Notes under the pieces: model-generated | What the model saw: the letters and a program-made list of their open reading frames with translations, nothing else | What the model was told of the DNA's origin: nothing | Databases searched by the model: none | Source: Beaufortia kweichowensis | Lineage: Eukaryota > Chordata > Actinopteri > Cypriniformes > Gastromyzontidae | DNA length: 64,000 bases | Direction of reading: 5' to 3' | Assembly (NCBI GenBank): GCA_019155185.1 | Contig: CM032808.1 | Location: 8,918,716-8,982,715 of the forward strand | Program-made: the position numbers and the translations under genes | Shown here: positions 26,153 to 38,009 of the stretch, one piece after another | Layout of the letters: each line of letters begins with the position of its first letter | Numbering within the stretch: the first letter of the stretch is position 1

Positions 26153-28667
26153 AATGTCTTTATGAAAATATTTTTATATCTAATTAATATTTTGAGATGG
26201 TTTACCAGTCGATATGTCATCCATAGTAACAAACCAACCAGCAGTTCAAATATGGCTGCTGCATGTCAATAACTCATTGGTTTTTGCCTATCATGTGACT
26301 CAATGTGTCAATGTATCACCATATTTAAACTTCAGTAAATTAGGAGAATGCTTTAATTGAACTATTCTCTCAAGCAGGATATTAGGAAAAGTAAATGACA
26401 AAGGGTTAACCAGCTCCAAAAACGCCAAACTGCACCTTAAAAGCACCATAACTGTAATCCATACTTATGTAGTGTTTCCTCCTTTTTCACAGCCTGTTAA
26501 ACCTTAACACTGTGCTAAAAATCCCCACAAAACTCACACGGCTTTGGAACAACATGACTCTGAGTTTTTTTGCTGAATTACTCCTTTAAAGCTAGCACTC
26601 CTGGAAAAGCATCTATGTGCAGTGCCGATTGACAGGGGTGGGATAATTTATTTCTTTAAAAACATCCTGGAAACTTCTGGCAGGCTGTCCCCTGATCAAA
26701 AGCGACATTAATACAGCATGTTATCCAGAGTTTTACTCTCCCGCCTGATTTTATCACCTCACTTCAACGAGGGCTTTGTATGTGAGCTCTCGCCTCTCGC
26801 CGCCAGGTTCAGATGGCTTGGTAAACAGTGTGACTCTATTCCTTCAAGCCATGATGTCGAGGTAATGTGTCAGTAAAAAGGATTGCATGCAAGAAAGTGT
26901 TTGATGACACGTTTTAATGAAACTTGGAGTGAATGAAGTGCAGAGATCAATGGCGTCTTTGTCCGTTTTTCTTAAATGCTCAAGCAAGGGCATCTCGCTG
27001 AATAACCAAGATTTGTGTCTCCCAAAGAAAGGTTGTTTGTGTGTGTGTGCGTGACTGCGTGTGTGTTTTTGGTCAGGGAATAAATGAAGATGAAAACAGA
27101 CGCCACTGTTTATTGTGTTTGTGCATGCGTGTGGGCCGGTGTGTTTGAGGAGTGTCTGCTCCACACGAAAGTCTGAACAGGGTTCGAGGGCCACTGGGAA
27201 CGCACATGGAGACTGAACGCTAAGCTGTGTACCATCTAAACAAAGCACAGCTCTGTTGCTGAAAACACTTTATGCATATTCATCTTTGCTTCCGTGGTTG
27301 ATGTCAGGATGAGGGTCGCGAAATAATATGCTGCGACGTGTTTTGCACGTATTTGTTTTGTGGATGTGCATTTCCTTCACTTTTAACAGGGTAACCGTCT
27401 TTTTCTGGCGCTTATTAATAAAAACCATCCAAATTACCAGAAAACACTCCTTTTGATGTGTAAATGTTCTCATAAATTAAGATTCACAAACAGACTCTCC
27501 CAGTTGTTCATTCCTGTCGAATGAAAAGCCATTTCCATAAACAAACGTCTAAAGCTTTTGACTGACATCAGAAGTGTCGTTACACCGTATATATTTTTTA
27601 CACTGTCCACATAAAGTGTCACCCTCATAAATACACAGTTAGTGGTCTTGTGAAGCCTTTAGCCAATAGGTGTGGACCAATATCTCCGGGCACCGAGTGT
27701 TTGTTGTGCCAGACTCTTGGCTGAACTTCTCTTCTTCTGTCAGCACTCTGTTTTAATTATCGTCCTAATTTACCCCCCTTATTTTTCCAGGGTTGCTCCA
27801 CTTCAGTCACTTTCCCAGGTGGAGCGGCATCCGGAACGCTATCCGGTCTGGCACCGAACTACCACGCTGCCTTTCCAAAGCTTTCTCTCCTGTCCTCTCC
27901 CACTCTTCTGTTCTCCCTCTGGTCTCGTGTGTTTGACATTGCCTTGTTTGTTTTGAAACGGCAGTTTGGCACGTTTCTGACCTTGTGTTTAGTCATAATT
28001 AACATCTAAACATCAGAAAGCTAGACCACATTATAACCTGAAAAATATCAGTACTGTTTGCTTGTTCTTGACTTCAGTGTTTTTAGACATACATACACCT
28101 GTGTATATATATATCGCAGCTTATTCGAACTGAAAACCGCCCACTTAGACTGATTGACTGACATGGAAAGCAACCAGTTGCAGTTAGTTTGTATTTGCTT
28201 GGGACGGGTTTATCTAAAGTAGTCCCACAACTTCACTACCATAATAATATATAATAATATATAATATGTGGGAAAAACTCACTTGGTTAAGGACACAGCA
28301 GGATTGGCGTGTGACTGACTATACAGAAACACAGATTTACTAAACAGAATTTCTGTCTGACTAAAGATATACAGATTATTTTACAGACATATCTCATAAA
28401 AAAAATTCTCTCTAAAAAGCATCCGGATCTGAGTCTATATTTTTATGGTCTTGTAATAGTCTAAAGGGAGTATTAAGGATGTAGGCGATTCAAAAGCATT
28501 ATAATGAACTATCTGTGTGTTTGTGCGTGTGTACTTGGCTCACGTTTAGTAACTATAGCAAAATGTGACTAGAGCTTCCTTTGGGGACATTGAGAGACAT
28601 ACTTCCAGTGACACTTTCCAATTGGAAAATCAATTAGTAAACATAAAGCAAATAATTTTTTAAAATG

Positions 28668-29130
28668 CACTTTACAATAAGTTGTATTTGTTAACATTAG
28701 TGAATAACAATAAACTATATTTTCATTCATATTTGTGACTGTGAAAACCAGGCTAAAGTCTCAAGTTTGATTTCACCCATATATATTATTATGATTTCAT
28801 TCTTTGACGTGATTACTCAGTCAATATTACAGATATCATTTTCACAGTTCTATACATCATGTTGGATGATTTTATGTAGGAAACAGTAAATCACAGGTTT
28901 ACACAGGCAGGGTCACATTTATCAATATTAGCTAATGTTAATTAAACTATTTATTAATAAGTTTTTTTAATTATCAAAAAGTGCCACTGTTCATATTAGG
29001 TAATGCACAATGATTTACCATGAACAACTCTATTTGCATTTACCAACATTAACAAAAAATAAATGCTGAAAAACTGTATTGCTCATTGTTAACTAATGCT
29101 TACAAATACAATCTTAGTGTAAAGTGTTAT
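28668..29130. mobile_element. CACTTTACAATAA foldback element, interrupted
   Basis: Left end CACTTTACAATAAGTTGTAT pairs with right end ATACAATCTTAGTGTAAAGTG. The arms are rich in TTAACATTAG-type repeats, a pattern of a widespread fish non-autonomous DNA element. The 184-bp TGTGACC element sits inside. Confidence 0.75.
28734..28917. mobile_element. TGTGACC-family foldback element nested in another element
   Basis: Begins TGTGACTGTGAAAACC and ends ACACAGGCAGGGTCACA, 184 bp, with the core ACTCAGTCAATATTACAGAT in the opposite sense to the 15640 and 25924 copies. It splits the element at 28668-29130 into two arms. Confidence 0.75.
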
Positions 29131-29947
29131 TAAGTATTCTTGTAGGGGTAGGTTATGAATTAGGATTAGTCTGTATAACAATTATCGTCTGCTTTATACA
29201 TAAGACAGCAAAAGGGAGCGTGAATGACCGAGAGATGGTAGTCTTCATTAATAACAGTAAGCCGGGGCTGGTGTGCATGTTTATACTGGGCCCTCTCGGT
29301 AAACAGTCTGTCATAGTAATGGCTCAGAAAACAAACGATCAGCTCACTGCTGAAGCCCCACCAAAGAACTTTAGCACACATACAGCCTCTGCAAGTTCTT
29401 TTACCAGAGGCCACCTTCAACAGAGATGGAGAAAGGCTTCCTGCATCCCGTCCCGAGTCTCTGAGGATCGTGTGTGTGTGAGAATGAGTGTTTGTGTGTG
29501 CCTTGGGAGAAGAGTCAGACACCGGAGAGACATAGATTTAGGATCTCCATGGCGATAAGGAAGTCAACAGGAAGACGACATCCCAGAACCCCTTCTAGCA
29601 CCCAGACTGACAGTCTCCCCCTAAACTCCTCACACACAAACAGACATCTCCACGTCCGCTCAATAAATACACGTGCTCAGTCCATCACTCTCTGCCTCCT
29701 TAAATGACAGAGCCGCTATTCATGTTGCATAAAAAGAAAAATAACCTTGGCTGCATCTGATGGCTCGATAAGTGAGATGAAGAGAGGCCAGAGTTTTAGA
29801 TATAAGGACTGTGGGTCATCCTGATGCTCATTTTTCCCATATACACACAGCTGTACGTTGGAAGTTCTGCCTGGAAGATAAACGCTTAATCTTTATGCTT
29901 GTTTGTGTGTGCTAAAGACACTTTAACTTTTAGAAATTGTATCCTTA

Positions 29948-30020
29948 CGTTTGCACATTTGGCAGACACTTTAATCCAAAGCGAATTGAAGTGCATTCAA
30001 GCTATACAATTTATCAGTAT
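29948..30020 (-). mobile_element. SINE 3' region remnant, inverted
   Basis: GTTTGCACATTTGGCAGACA then CTTTAATCCAAAGCGAATTG, then AGTGCATTCAAGCTATACA, in the order of the SINE 3' half. Confidence 0.55.
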
Positions 30021-30143
30021 GTGTGTGTATGTTTGAAATTTACTAAGATAATATTTACCATTGCTGGTTAATGTTTACTAAGAAAAGACTGTCAGTTACT
30101 AGCAAGTAATTTTAATGAAGACAATATTTAATTAGTGGTTAGT

Positions 30144-30466
30144 ATTAAAGGAATAGCTCACCCAAAAATAAAATTTATGTCATAATTTGTTCACCCTTAT
30201 GTCATTAAAACCATGTATATTATTCTTTCTTTTGTGGAACACAAAAGAAGATATTTTGCAAAACGTTGGTTACCGTTTTGACTTCCACCTATTGACTTCC
30301 ATTGTACCTTGTGTCCATACTATGAAAGTGAAGGGGTGCCTGTTACCAGCGTTGTGTAAAATATCTTCTTTTGTGTTCTGCTGAAGCAAGAAAGTCTAAA
30401 AGAAATAATAAAAAGATAAAAGAATAATAAAAGATTTTTTATTTTTGGTCGAACTATCTCTTTAAA
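30144..30466 (+). mobile_element. Foldback element with GGAATAGCTCACCCAAAAAT end
   Basis: The left end TTAAAGGAATAGCTCACCCA is the imperfect complement of the right end TTGGTCGAACTATCTCTTTAA, about 320 bp apart. The centre has its own inverted pair (ACACAAAAGAAGATATTTTG and AAAATATCTTCTTTTGTGTT). This is a common cyprinid non-autonomous DNA element by my recollection. Other copies: 11090-11380 and 59968-60178. Confidence 0.8.
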
Positions 30467-30813
30467 TAGTCCTAATATTTAGTTGTAAAATCTCAGATTT
30501 TTTGTGGGAGATGTTTAACGTTGTTGTCACATATATATCCATCTCCTTTCTCATGCTTCTGTGAAAAACAGAAGCCTCTCGGACAATAGATGATAAACAG
30601 AGGCTACGCTTGTGTGTGTTTGCACTGTGGCTTTTACATCAGTCTTCCACAGGAATTTTTGTGTCTGTGGGTGTCGGCGTGCATGCATCCGTTTATCATT
30701 CGGTCATTAGCCATTAACAGCGTTGTTGTGTGTGTCGGTACGAGCAAACAGACCTGGAAAGATTGGACAGGTTAGAGTGAGATCGAGAGCTCTGCCATCA
30801 TCTGCACTGAACT

Positions 30814-30832
30814 CACACACACACACACACAC
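30814..30832. repeat. (CA)n short tract
   Basis: About nine CA units. Confidence 0.85.
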
Positions 30833-32280
30833 AGTGATAGACAAACATGGCAGGAAAAGCGAAAGGTCAAAAGTCTTGGGCAGTAAATCTGTATCTCCTC
30901 CTCTGTGCCACACTTGACCTTTTTTCATTTTGGACTTTCTTTGCTTGTGCTGTTAGTCTGGTATGTTTAGCTTTCATTGAGCTAACTTTAGGCTGTGTGA
31001 TATTTTTTAAATAAAATTCATTATTGCACTTAGGCTGAATAAGAAGAAAATATTTAAATAATAGTAATTAAAGAAAGAGTTACGACGTAAATCTGAGTTT
31101 TAGTTTTTAACCATCTGTGACTGCAACAGAATGTTTTATTAGTTATTTGGTTTCTATTTCAAGAGCGTCTTGCTTGTTAGCTCCGCCCACTGTGAAATCT
31201 AATTAAAATAATCCAAAATACCACTGAAAATGAAACCTAATATCTTCCAAATATCTGTTAATTGTGTCTCATCGTGCAGCAGGTTCACATTGTAGACAGG
31301 CAAATTTCTTGTTGCTGAAATTTTGTCATGTTGGGATTTTGTAAGACATACAAGAAATAGTCTGTGGGTGGGCTGGTGGGATTAGCCCAGAGGACACAAA
31401 AACACAATGGTTGCCTACTGGCTAGTCTCTGTGCGTACATGATGTCTGACAACCATGAAAAAGCCACCACCTTACTGAGAGGTCAAAGGTCATTAAGCAT
31501 CAGGATGCTCATTTCTTTATGCAACCTTAAGACTTTTTCTAGTTTTCTAAATATTTTTCTACAAAATAACTATTTGTTATGTATTTAATTAAAAAGTGTA
31601 TTTAAAATGTTTTAAAGATTACATTCTAATGTTGCTTGCATGTAGAATGTCTGCAGTCAATTTTTGTTTGCCGTCTCATAAACGTCTTTCTCATTTATTT
31701 TGCATCTCATTAATTTTTTTTTTACTGCTCCATGTATTTTCAAAGTGTTAAAAATTAACAAAAGATTTGTATTTCATTATTGTCAGTTCAAGTTTTTTCA
31801 CCAATAAAATGTCCTGTACTCTCAGGGCGGTGGCCCAGTGGGATGGTTAGGATTGTTAATCACTTAATTTAGGGTAAGGTGATGCCAAGATGATGTCACT
31901 CACCCTGACTAAAAGAAAGAGTGAGTATATGTACTGATTCAGTCGCATGTGTAGTGTTTCTGTTGATGGAGGTTTGAGTCTGGCCTGCAACATGTCTGGA
32001 TCTCCCACCTCCTGCTTTCATTTCCTTTGCTTGCTTTTTGCCCTGTTAGTACAAAAGTACATTAATCCATGAAGTCCAATGTCATCCCTGATGTTTAGAT
32101 TAAGTTTGTGGATTCATAAATATAAAAAAGTCTTAAACGGTTTGTTTGTCTATAAATGAACCTTAAAGTGCACTGTATTGATCCATGTTGCTCAATATCT
32201 AATCCTGCTTAAATGTTCATCTACAGTAGATCTGATCTGATCAGAGACTTATAGGACTTTTCTCGCTCTGATGTTTGCAG

Positions 32281-32358
32281 GGTGAGAAACACACACAGAA
32301 GGAGCGTAAACGGACCTTCGAGCGGCGCCTTATAACTCAATACCTCAAGAATCCACAG
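32281..32358 (+). other. Candidate isolated exon of an unidentified gene
   Basis: A 78-nt segment in one open frame (26 codons) is preceded by a good acceptor (branch-like CTGATC, pyrimidine tract, TTTGCAG) and followed by CAG/GTAGCG, a weak donor. The peptide begins GEKHTQKERKRTFERR and is basic and helical in character. Its GC content is higher than the flanks and the other two plus-strand frames contain stops. If the donor is not used the frame stops at TAG 32368-32370. I do not recognise the protein. It lies on the 3' side of map3k8, where human synteny has lyzl2/znf438/zeb1, but it resembles none of these from memory. Confidence 0.35.
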
Positions 32359-34293
32359 GTAGCGTTTTAGTCCTGCCATTATCCATCCTCAGAAATCCTC
32401 CGCACCGTCAGCACAGACAGCATTAAAATACCACAGTTATTAAACATCAAACCTCTGCTCTCAGGCCGTCACAGAAAGGAGACCTTTGTACTTCTCTGTG
32501 TATGTATTTGTAAGCATATGTGTGTGAGCGAGCGAAGAAAGAGAGAGAGCGAAAGATTCCTGTTAGCTTAACGGGCTGGATGAATGTCTGTTTAGAGTAT
32601 CCCATTTCTCTCAGGATCCTGCGGTGGGTTTTTATGTCAGTGGATGGATTGAAGTTTTGTAATGTCTCGTAAGCTTAAGTCAATACATGTGGAGGAAACC
32701 CAGTTCACTGTTAGCTTGTGTTTGTAAAGACCACCATGGCACGAATCTGCTCCGTGTCAAGCTGTAGGGATGAAAAAAGCAATGTACTTATGGAGTGAGG
32801 GGATTTAAAAAACATTTAGAGCCGAATAACAAAGAAAATCTCAAGTGTGTTGAATTTAAAAATTAACAGATATTCTAAAATTCAATAAAAACCTTTTATT
32901 GTGGGATTGTTCTGATAGTTCAAAGTCAAAAATGACGATCCAAAATAAGCCGAATGTTTAATTATACTCTTTTTTTTGCAGCAATGTGTGTTGACCCTCT
33001 CTGTGTTTGTTTTGTTGTTTTGTAATCCCTCCAAGCGCAGGGCACAGGGTACGAGGTGGTTATATGTACTGCATTTTTGTGGTTGTGGGAGGTTGGCTAC
33101 CAAATGATTTCTACTAACAACAAGATGACAAAAGCTTGTCTTGAGTAAAAAGGTTTAAAGTTGCAAATAAATGAAACGTTTCCTTGAATACAGGCATGAT
33201 TTATAACTGCGCTTCTTTTTGGAAAACAAAGATGGCAGAGATATTTGTGTGTTGGTGTGGGAAAAACCATCTTCAGTTCCTTATTTGAAAAACATCAGCA
33301 AAAGAGTTTGAATGGTGAATTTCTGTCGGGACTGGATTGACTGCGCAAGGAAGTCCATAATAAGCTTTATTTCCTGAGGAAAGCTTTCTGTAGCCATGTT
33401 TGTTATACTGCACTGTAGTTTGCTTGGATAAAAAATACAGGCCCGTGCAATTTTAGACGATAAATAAAATAGTTGAGGTCATCACATACCCAATGTTGTG
33501 CTCAACACACTTTATGGTTTCTACCCTAATGCTGTCACTTTATGTCCTGTTCACAAATGTTTTTACCTTGTATGCATGGGAGCAATTTTTCAATTTCAAA
33601 TGATTAATCGTGTATGTTGAAAATGGGGGAGGAGGTGGAATAAAGGGCAAACACATGGAACCAACAACTTCTGGCCATGCACAGACTTCAATCCAAACAT
33701 AAAGAGTGCCAGGAATGATGGCATTGCCATGCAGAGACGGGTGCCATAGCCCAGAGTGTGTCATAGCCTGACTCATATACTGAAAAGAAAATCAACAAAC
33801 TAACAATGCCAACAAGCTCGCAACATAAACCTCACATATTTCCTCATACAGTAAATGAAGATAATGAATGTTGAACAGTACACACTGAAGTCCTGAATAA
33901 CTTAAGACAGAATAAGTTGGAAGCATGAGCGGTATGAGAGAAACAGGACAGCTGATTTCAATCTAAATTTCTTTTAGGCAATAAACCTGTATTTGCTGTA
34001 ACATTTCATTAGACAGGCGTGAAAGTGCATCTTTGCAGAGACGCGCATGTTTTTAGACACAGTGACCGCAGGGTACAGTACTCTGTCTTGAGAGAAAAAC
34101 ACTATGAATTATGAAAAGTAATAACTATCTTCTGTTTGTTCAGTCTGGAGATGGGAAGATTAGAGGCCAGTGTGTCTCTGCTTAGCTGTGTTTGTAAAGA
34201 ATGGCCCTTTGTACACAGTAGCACACACTAACATTAGTGGTGCCACACCAGAGGCTATCTGTCTGGGTCCCTTAGATGGGCGAGAGAGGAGGG

Positions 34294-34294
<1 letters not shown>

Positions 34295-34332
<38 letters not shown>
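34295..34332. repeat. (CT)n short tract
   Basis: About 19 CT units followed by a T-rich stretch. Confidence 0.93.
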
Positions 34333-34337
<5 letters not shown>

Positions 34338-36009
34338 CTCTCTTTTCCACAGACATCTTAACATAAATGTTAATATATAAATATAATTATTAATTGTAAT
34401 AACTATACTTATATATTTATATATGTTATTTTAATCTCTAAATGAAGTGTATCTTTAGGTATGGGAATTATTTTGCAGGTGAAAATTATTCTAAATGAAG
34501 ATAACAGTTTCGAAGTAGCTCTCAACTGCAAGCTTATTACACATCTTAATTTTCTCCTGTTTTAGCCTACATTAAATCAGTCTCCTGTTGAGATGTTTGT
34601 GAATGTCCGATCTGAATCAAACGTCATCCTGTTTGCTCGGCTCAGAATTTTAACAGTCTTATACTGCCCCCTTCTGGAGATTTGGGGGCGAAGCCGGGGA
34701 TTTTTCACAGGGGTGGCACTATGACACTTTTTTTCCAATATTTTATGTGCACAAAAATGATTATGTATAATGAACTGTTTTAATGACACTTTACTTAATA
34801 ATTAAAAATGAATTAGCTCAACTCATGAAAACATAATCATTCTGGCTTCAGAGTAAATTTGGCTGCAAAATTCAAAACACATTCTGACTATAAAGCACGA
34901 TTGAAAGCACGATGGAAAACACGGATGGAAACCACCGTGATGTTTTATTCTCTCCCAAAACAAGTTTTCTCCTCTAAATTATAAATATTCAGAGTGTGCT
35001 ATCTATGCGGCCCTTGATGTCACACACCGACCGATCGGTCTGCGCAGCGCTGCATGAAGTCGATCACACCTATAGCCTATTGATTAGCGACTCCTGTCTG
35101 TCTAGACATAGCTAGTTATAAAGAAAAACGTCTCTGAGCTGCTAATGATGGTCTGCTTAACACTTGGCACAGACCCTAAACTTACAAACAAAATTGGAAA
35201 CAAAAGCAGTTTGCTTCTTTATGACATGTAACAAAGTATTCTTAGTTTATAAATTTAATCGTGATCATCATGATTTTTCCTTTTCTGGTGGTCACAGAAA
35301 CACCCTGTTCTTTGCACTGTGAACACAAGGTGGCGCTAAAATAAGTGACTGTATTTAAAAGTGTCCACATACAGTACATACACTACAGGATCAACATAGG
35401 AATGCTTTAAATCCATCAGCATCTTTAACCAAAAGTTCCCAGAAGTGCTTTACCACGTCTATATTTGTCCAAACTTGGTAGCCATCTGCTTATGAAATTA
35501 TCCCCCACTTCCTATCTGCTTTAACACGTTGTTTGCTGTCTTCTCTCCGATAAAGAACAAAATCATTAATGCACTTACAATTGTATTTGCCTTTGTTTAT
35601 TCGTTTGTCATATTAATATTATCATGTATCTAAAACTAAAGTTTTCAAACTTTGCTTCACAGCTATAAAAACCCTGGTTGTTTTAGGTGGTCTACAATAG
35701 TGATAAGCAAATTACTTTAAATGTCAACAGGTATGCATTATGGTATTATGGTACGAGATATATTTACTAACATACAGTAATAAAGCAACCCTGCACGTAT
35801 GTCTCTGGCATTTGTGGGTTTGGGTTGACAAGTGATTTAACAAGTAACACATCATGGCAGAAATTCTTGTCCGTTTATGGTGTCATTTTTCCCTTTGTAT
35901 AGGAAAGGTCAGGGAATATAACTCCCCCAAACCCAACGCTTATCAGCAGGGGGAAACCCACGTCCTGCTCAACTAAAGTCTGCAGACTGCGCATGCTTCT
36001 CTCTCCTCT

Positions 36010-36037
36010 TCCTCCTCTCTCTCTCTCTCTCTCTCTG
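36010..36037. repeat. (CT)n short tract
   Basis: About a dozen CT units just beyond the presumed end of the map3k8 transcript. Confidence 0.9.
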
Positions 36038-36089
36038 TAGTGATGAAGCAAGAGAAAACACACATGACCTCACTAAGAAAAAATAAGCC

Positions 36090-36095
36090 TTTATT
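36090..36095 (-). terminator. Candidate distal poly(A) signal of map3k8
   Basis: AATAAA on the minus strand, followed within about 30 nt by a T-rich tract. It lies about 1.9 kb after the stop codon. Confidence 0.45.
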
Positions 36096-36848
36096 GACTG
36101 TATGTATCAGTGTTAAAATGTTTCAAAAAATATACTGTCTTACCAAATGCACCAATACCCACAAATATGCTTAATTATATACATGTCACTACCGTGTCTA
36201 TTTGCATCTGCATGTTCTCACTAATGCTTCCTTCTTGGTTGCTTAACGTATGAAAACCTGTTGTTTGGTTGCACTTCTGCATTCTGATCACAGAGAAAGC
36301 TAACAGGAAATATTGTCACTGGAATTGAAGCTGCTGCTAGATAACACAAAATTTGTAAGCATGATCAGTAATCAAAATATAAATCCATTCTTGCTTTAAA
36401 AAGACAAAATTATTAAGCATGAAAAGAAATTTTAATTACATGGAAAACATTATTCATTTTTGTTTTTCCCCTGCACATGTTTGTTGTCCCTAAATGTGTG
36501 TAATGCTGTGCACCGTGATGAATCACACAAAATAGAGAGTAACCTTAATCTTTGGTGATACTATCATTTTTGATGGGTGCTTTCTATGGTCTTTCCAGAA
36601 TGACTGAATATTTCTAAAGAACCGTTACCTAGAGCTCAAATCAACCATAATGTCATTTCAATATGCTATCTGGCAACATACCCTTAAAATGCTGCTCGTA
36701 ACATTTGACAAAGTAAATATTAAGGCACAACCTTACACATTTATCCAATATACCAACACATACAAAGATAAAAAATTAGATGGAATTTAACATAAGTACA
36801 TCACAACAGTAATTTGTAATACACGTTTAAAGGCCATTAAGTACACTG

Positions 36849-36854
36849 TTTATT
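36849..36854 (-). terminator. Candidate proximal poly(A) signal of map3k8
   Basis: AATAAA on the minus strand about 1.16 kb after the stop codon. It is an alternative to the distal signal at 36090-36095. Confidence 0.3.
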
Positions 36855-38009
36855 CTTACTCTGGGGATGATACAAAGATAATCATGCAGATCATGAGCTT
36901 TTATACAGATATATAAGCATCAAATAGCAGAACAGAGCTACAGAGAAGCACTGGCCAATTTGAAAAAACACATCTTCATAGTAAAAACCATCTTTAATGC
37001 AAAGTCTGTGTATTATTAATTTCGTTATCAGACACTTTGCACCTCCATTGCCTGCAATGGAAAAAAGCTTGACCGTTGGAGCATCAAATAAATGTGAGTG
37101 ATGCATGTTTCATTCAACTCAACAAAACCACATTCCATGGGAACAAAAACTTGAGATGTTTTTTCAGTTGTGTCTGAAAAAGACTATTGTTTTAACACTT
37201 CTGGGGAAAAAACATTGCTGTAGTGTGCTTTTTTCTGTATCTCTTATCTTTACTATGGTTGTATTGACCAGAAAATTCAGATGATGTCTGAAGACCCAAG
37301 GTACACACATGGGGTTTACAAAATATATGTTAAACTCAAATGATTTGCTGAAAGACATAAAACCCGATAACCTTAACACACCCATATTTAACTTACTCAG
37401 CATGTAATTCAGACCACATTCAACAATACCGCAAATACATACGACAGCCAAGATCAATATATTCACGTTATGATTAATATTTTTAATCCATATATTATAT
37501 TCATAATGTACCTAGCACTGCTATGGTCAAACATTTAACAATGATAATGCATTTCTTTGGCATATTGTAAGCTAATCTTTACTCACTGCCCTTATAATCA
37601 TTATGAATTCATGTAGCACTGCTACTGTGATTTACAATAAGTCTGAAAAACATAAACATACATCATAGTTTAGATTTCATGTTATAGTATGATGTCATTA
37701 CATTTTCATCCATACACCACAGAAATTAAATCATGCACTTGCGCCAAATAACCAGCTGACATCAGTGAAGACCATTATTTCACCTCTTAAAAGTATGATT
37801 TGAATGTCTCTTGCATTTCAAAAGACATCTAGACATGTACAGCTCATTGTCCAATCAATGCCTGATCTGTCCAATCCATCATACAGATCCTCACTTCCGT
37901 CTTTGAAGCATGTGATCTTGTGGGTGTATTTAGTTCCATTTCAACTTTTGGCTAGCATTTCTGTAACTATGCAAATGCCCCAGTTATCCTCAGAACAAAA
38001 ATGCATTTT

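Larger units (their letters stand above)
22548..32280. other. No gene recognised; AT-rich tract and nested foldback elements
   Basis: Purine-rich DNA at 23140-23340, a very AT-rich tract at 24140-24420, foldback elements at 25924-26152, 28668-29130 and 30144-30466. A GC-richer block at 26660-26830 and the area 27780-27960 have no convincing splice or coding structure. Confidence 0.55.
32359..36075. other. No gene recognised between candidate exon and map3k8 end
   Basis: AT-rich unique DNA with two short CT tracts (34295-34332, 36010-36037). No ORF with recognisable content and no convincing exon was found. Confidence 0.55.
36076..38009 (-). other. map3k8: Probable map3k8 3' untranslated region
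   Basis: About 1.9 kb of AT-rich DNA follows the map3k8 stop with no credible ORF. Two minus-strand AATAAA hexamers could end the transcript: one at 36854-36849 and one at 36095-36090, the latter followed by a T-rich then GT-containing stretch as expected of a cleavage region. The extent is inferred. Confidence 0.5.

Noticed and set aside
27672..27956. 94-codon plus-strand frame including a GC-richer core
   Set aside because: Considered as an exon (acceptor near 27791), but no donor or recognisable protein was found.
29124..29558. 144-codon plus-strand frame
   Set aside because: It starts in the edge of a foldback element and runs through a GT-rich tract; no family match and overlapping minus frame of similar quality.
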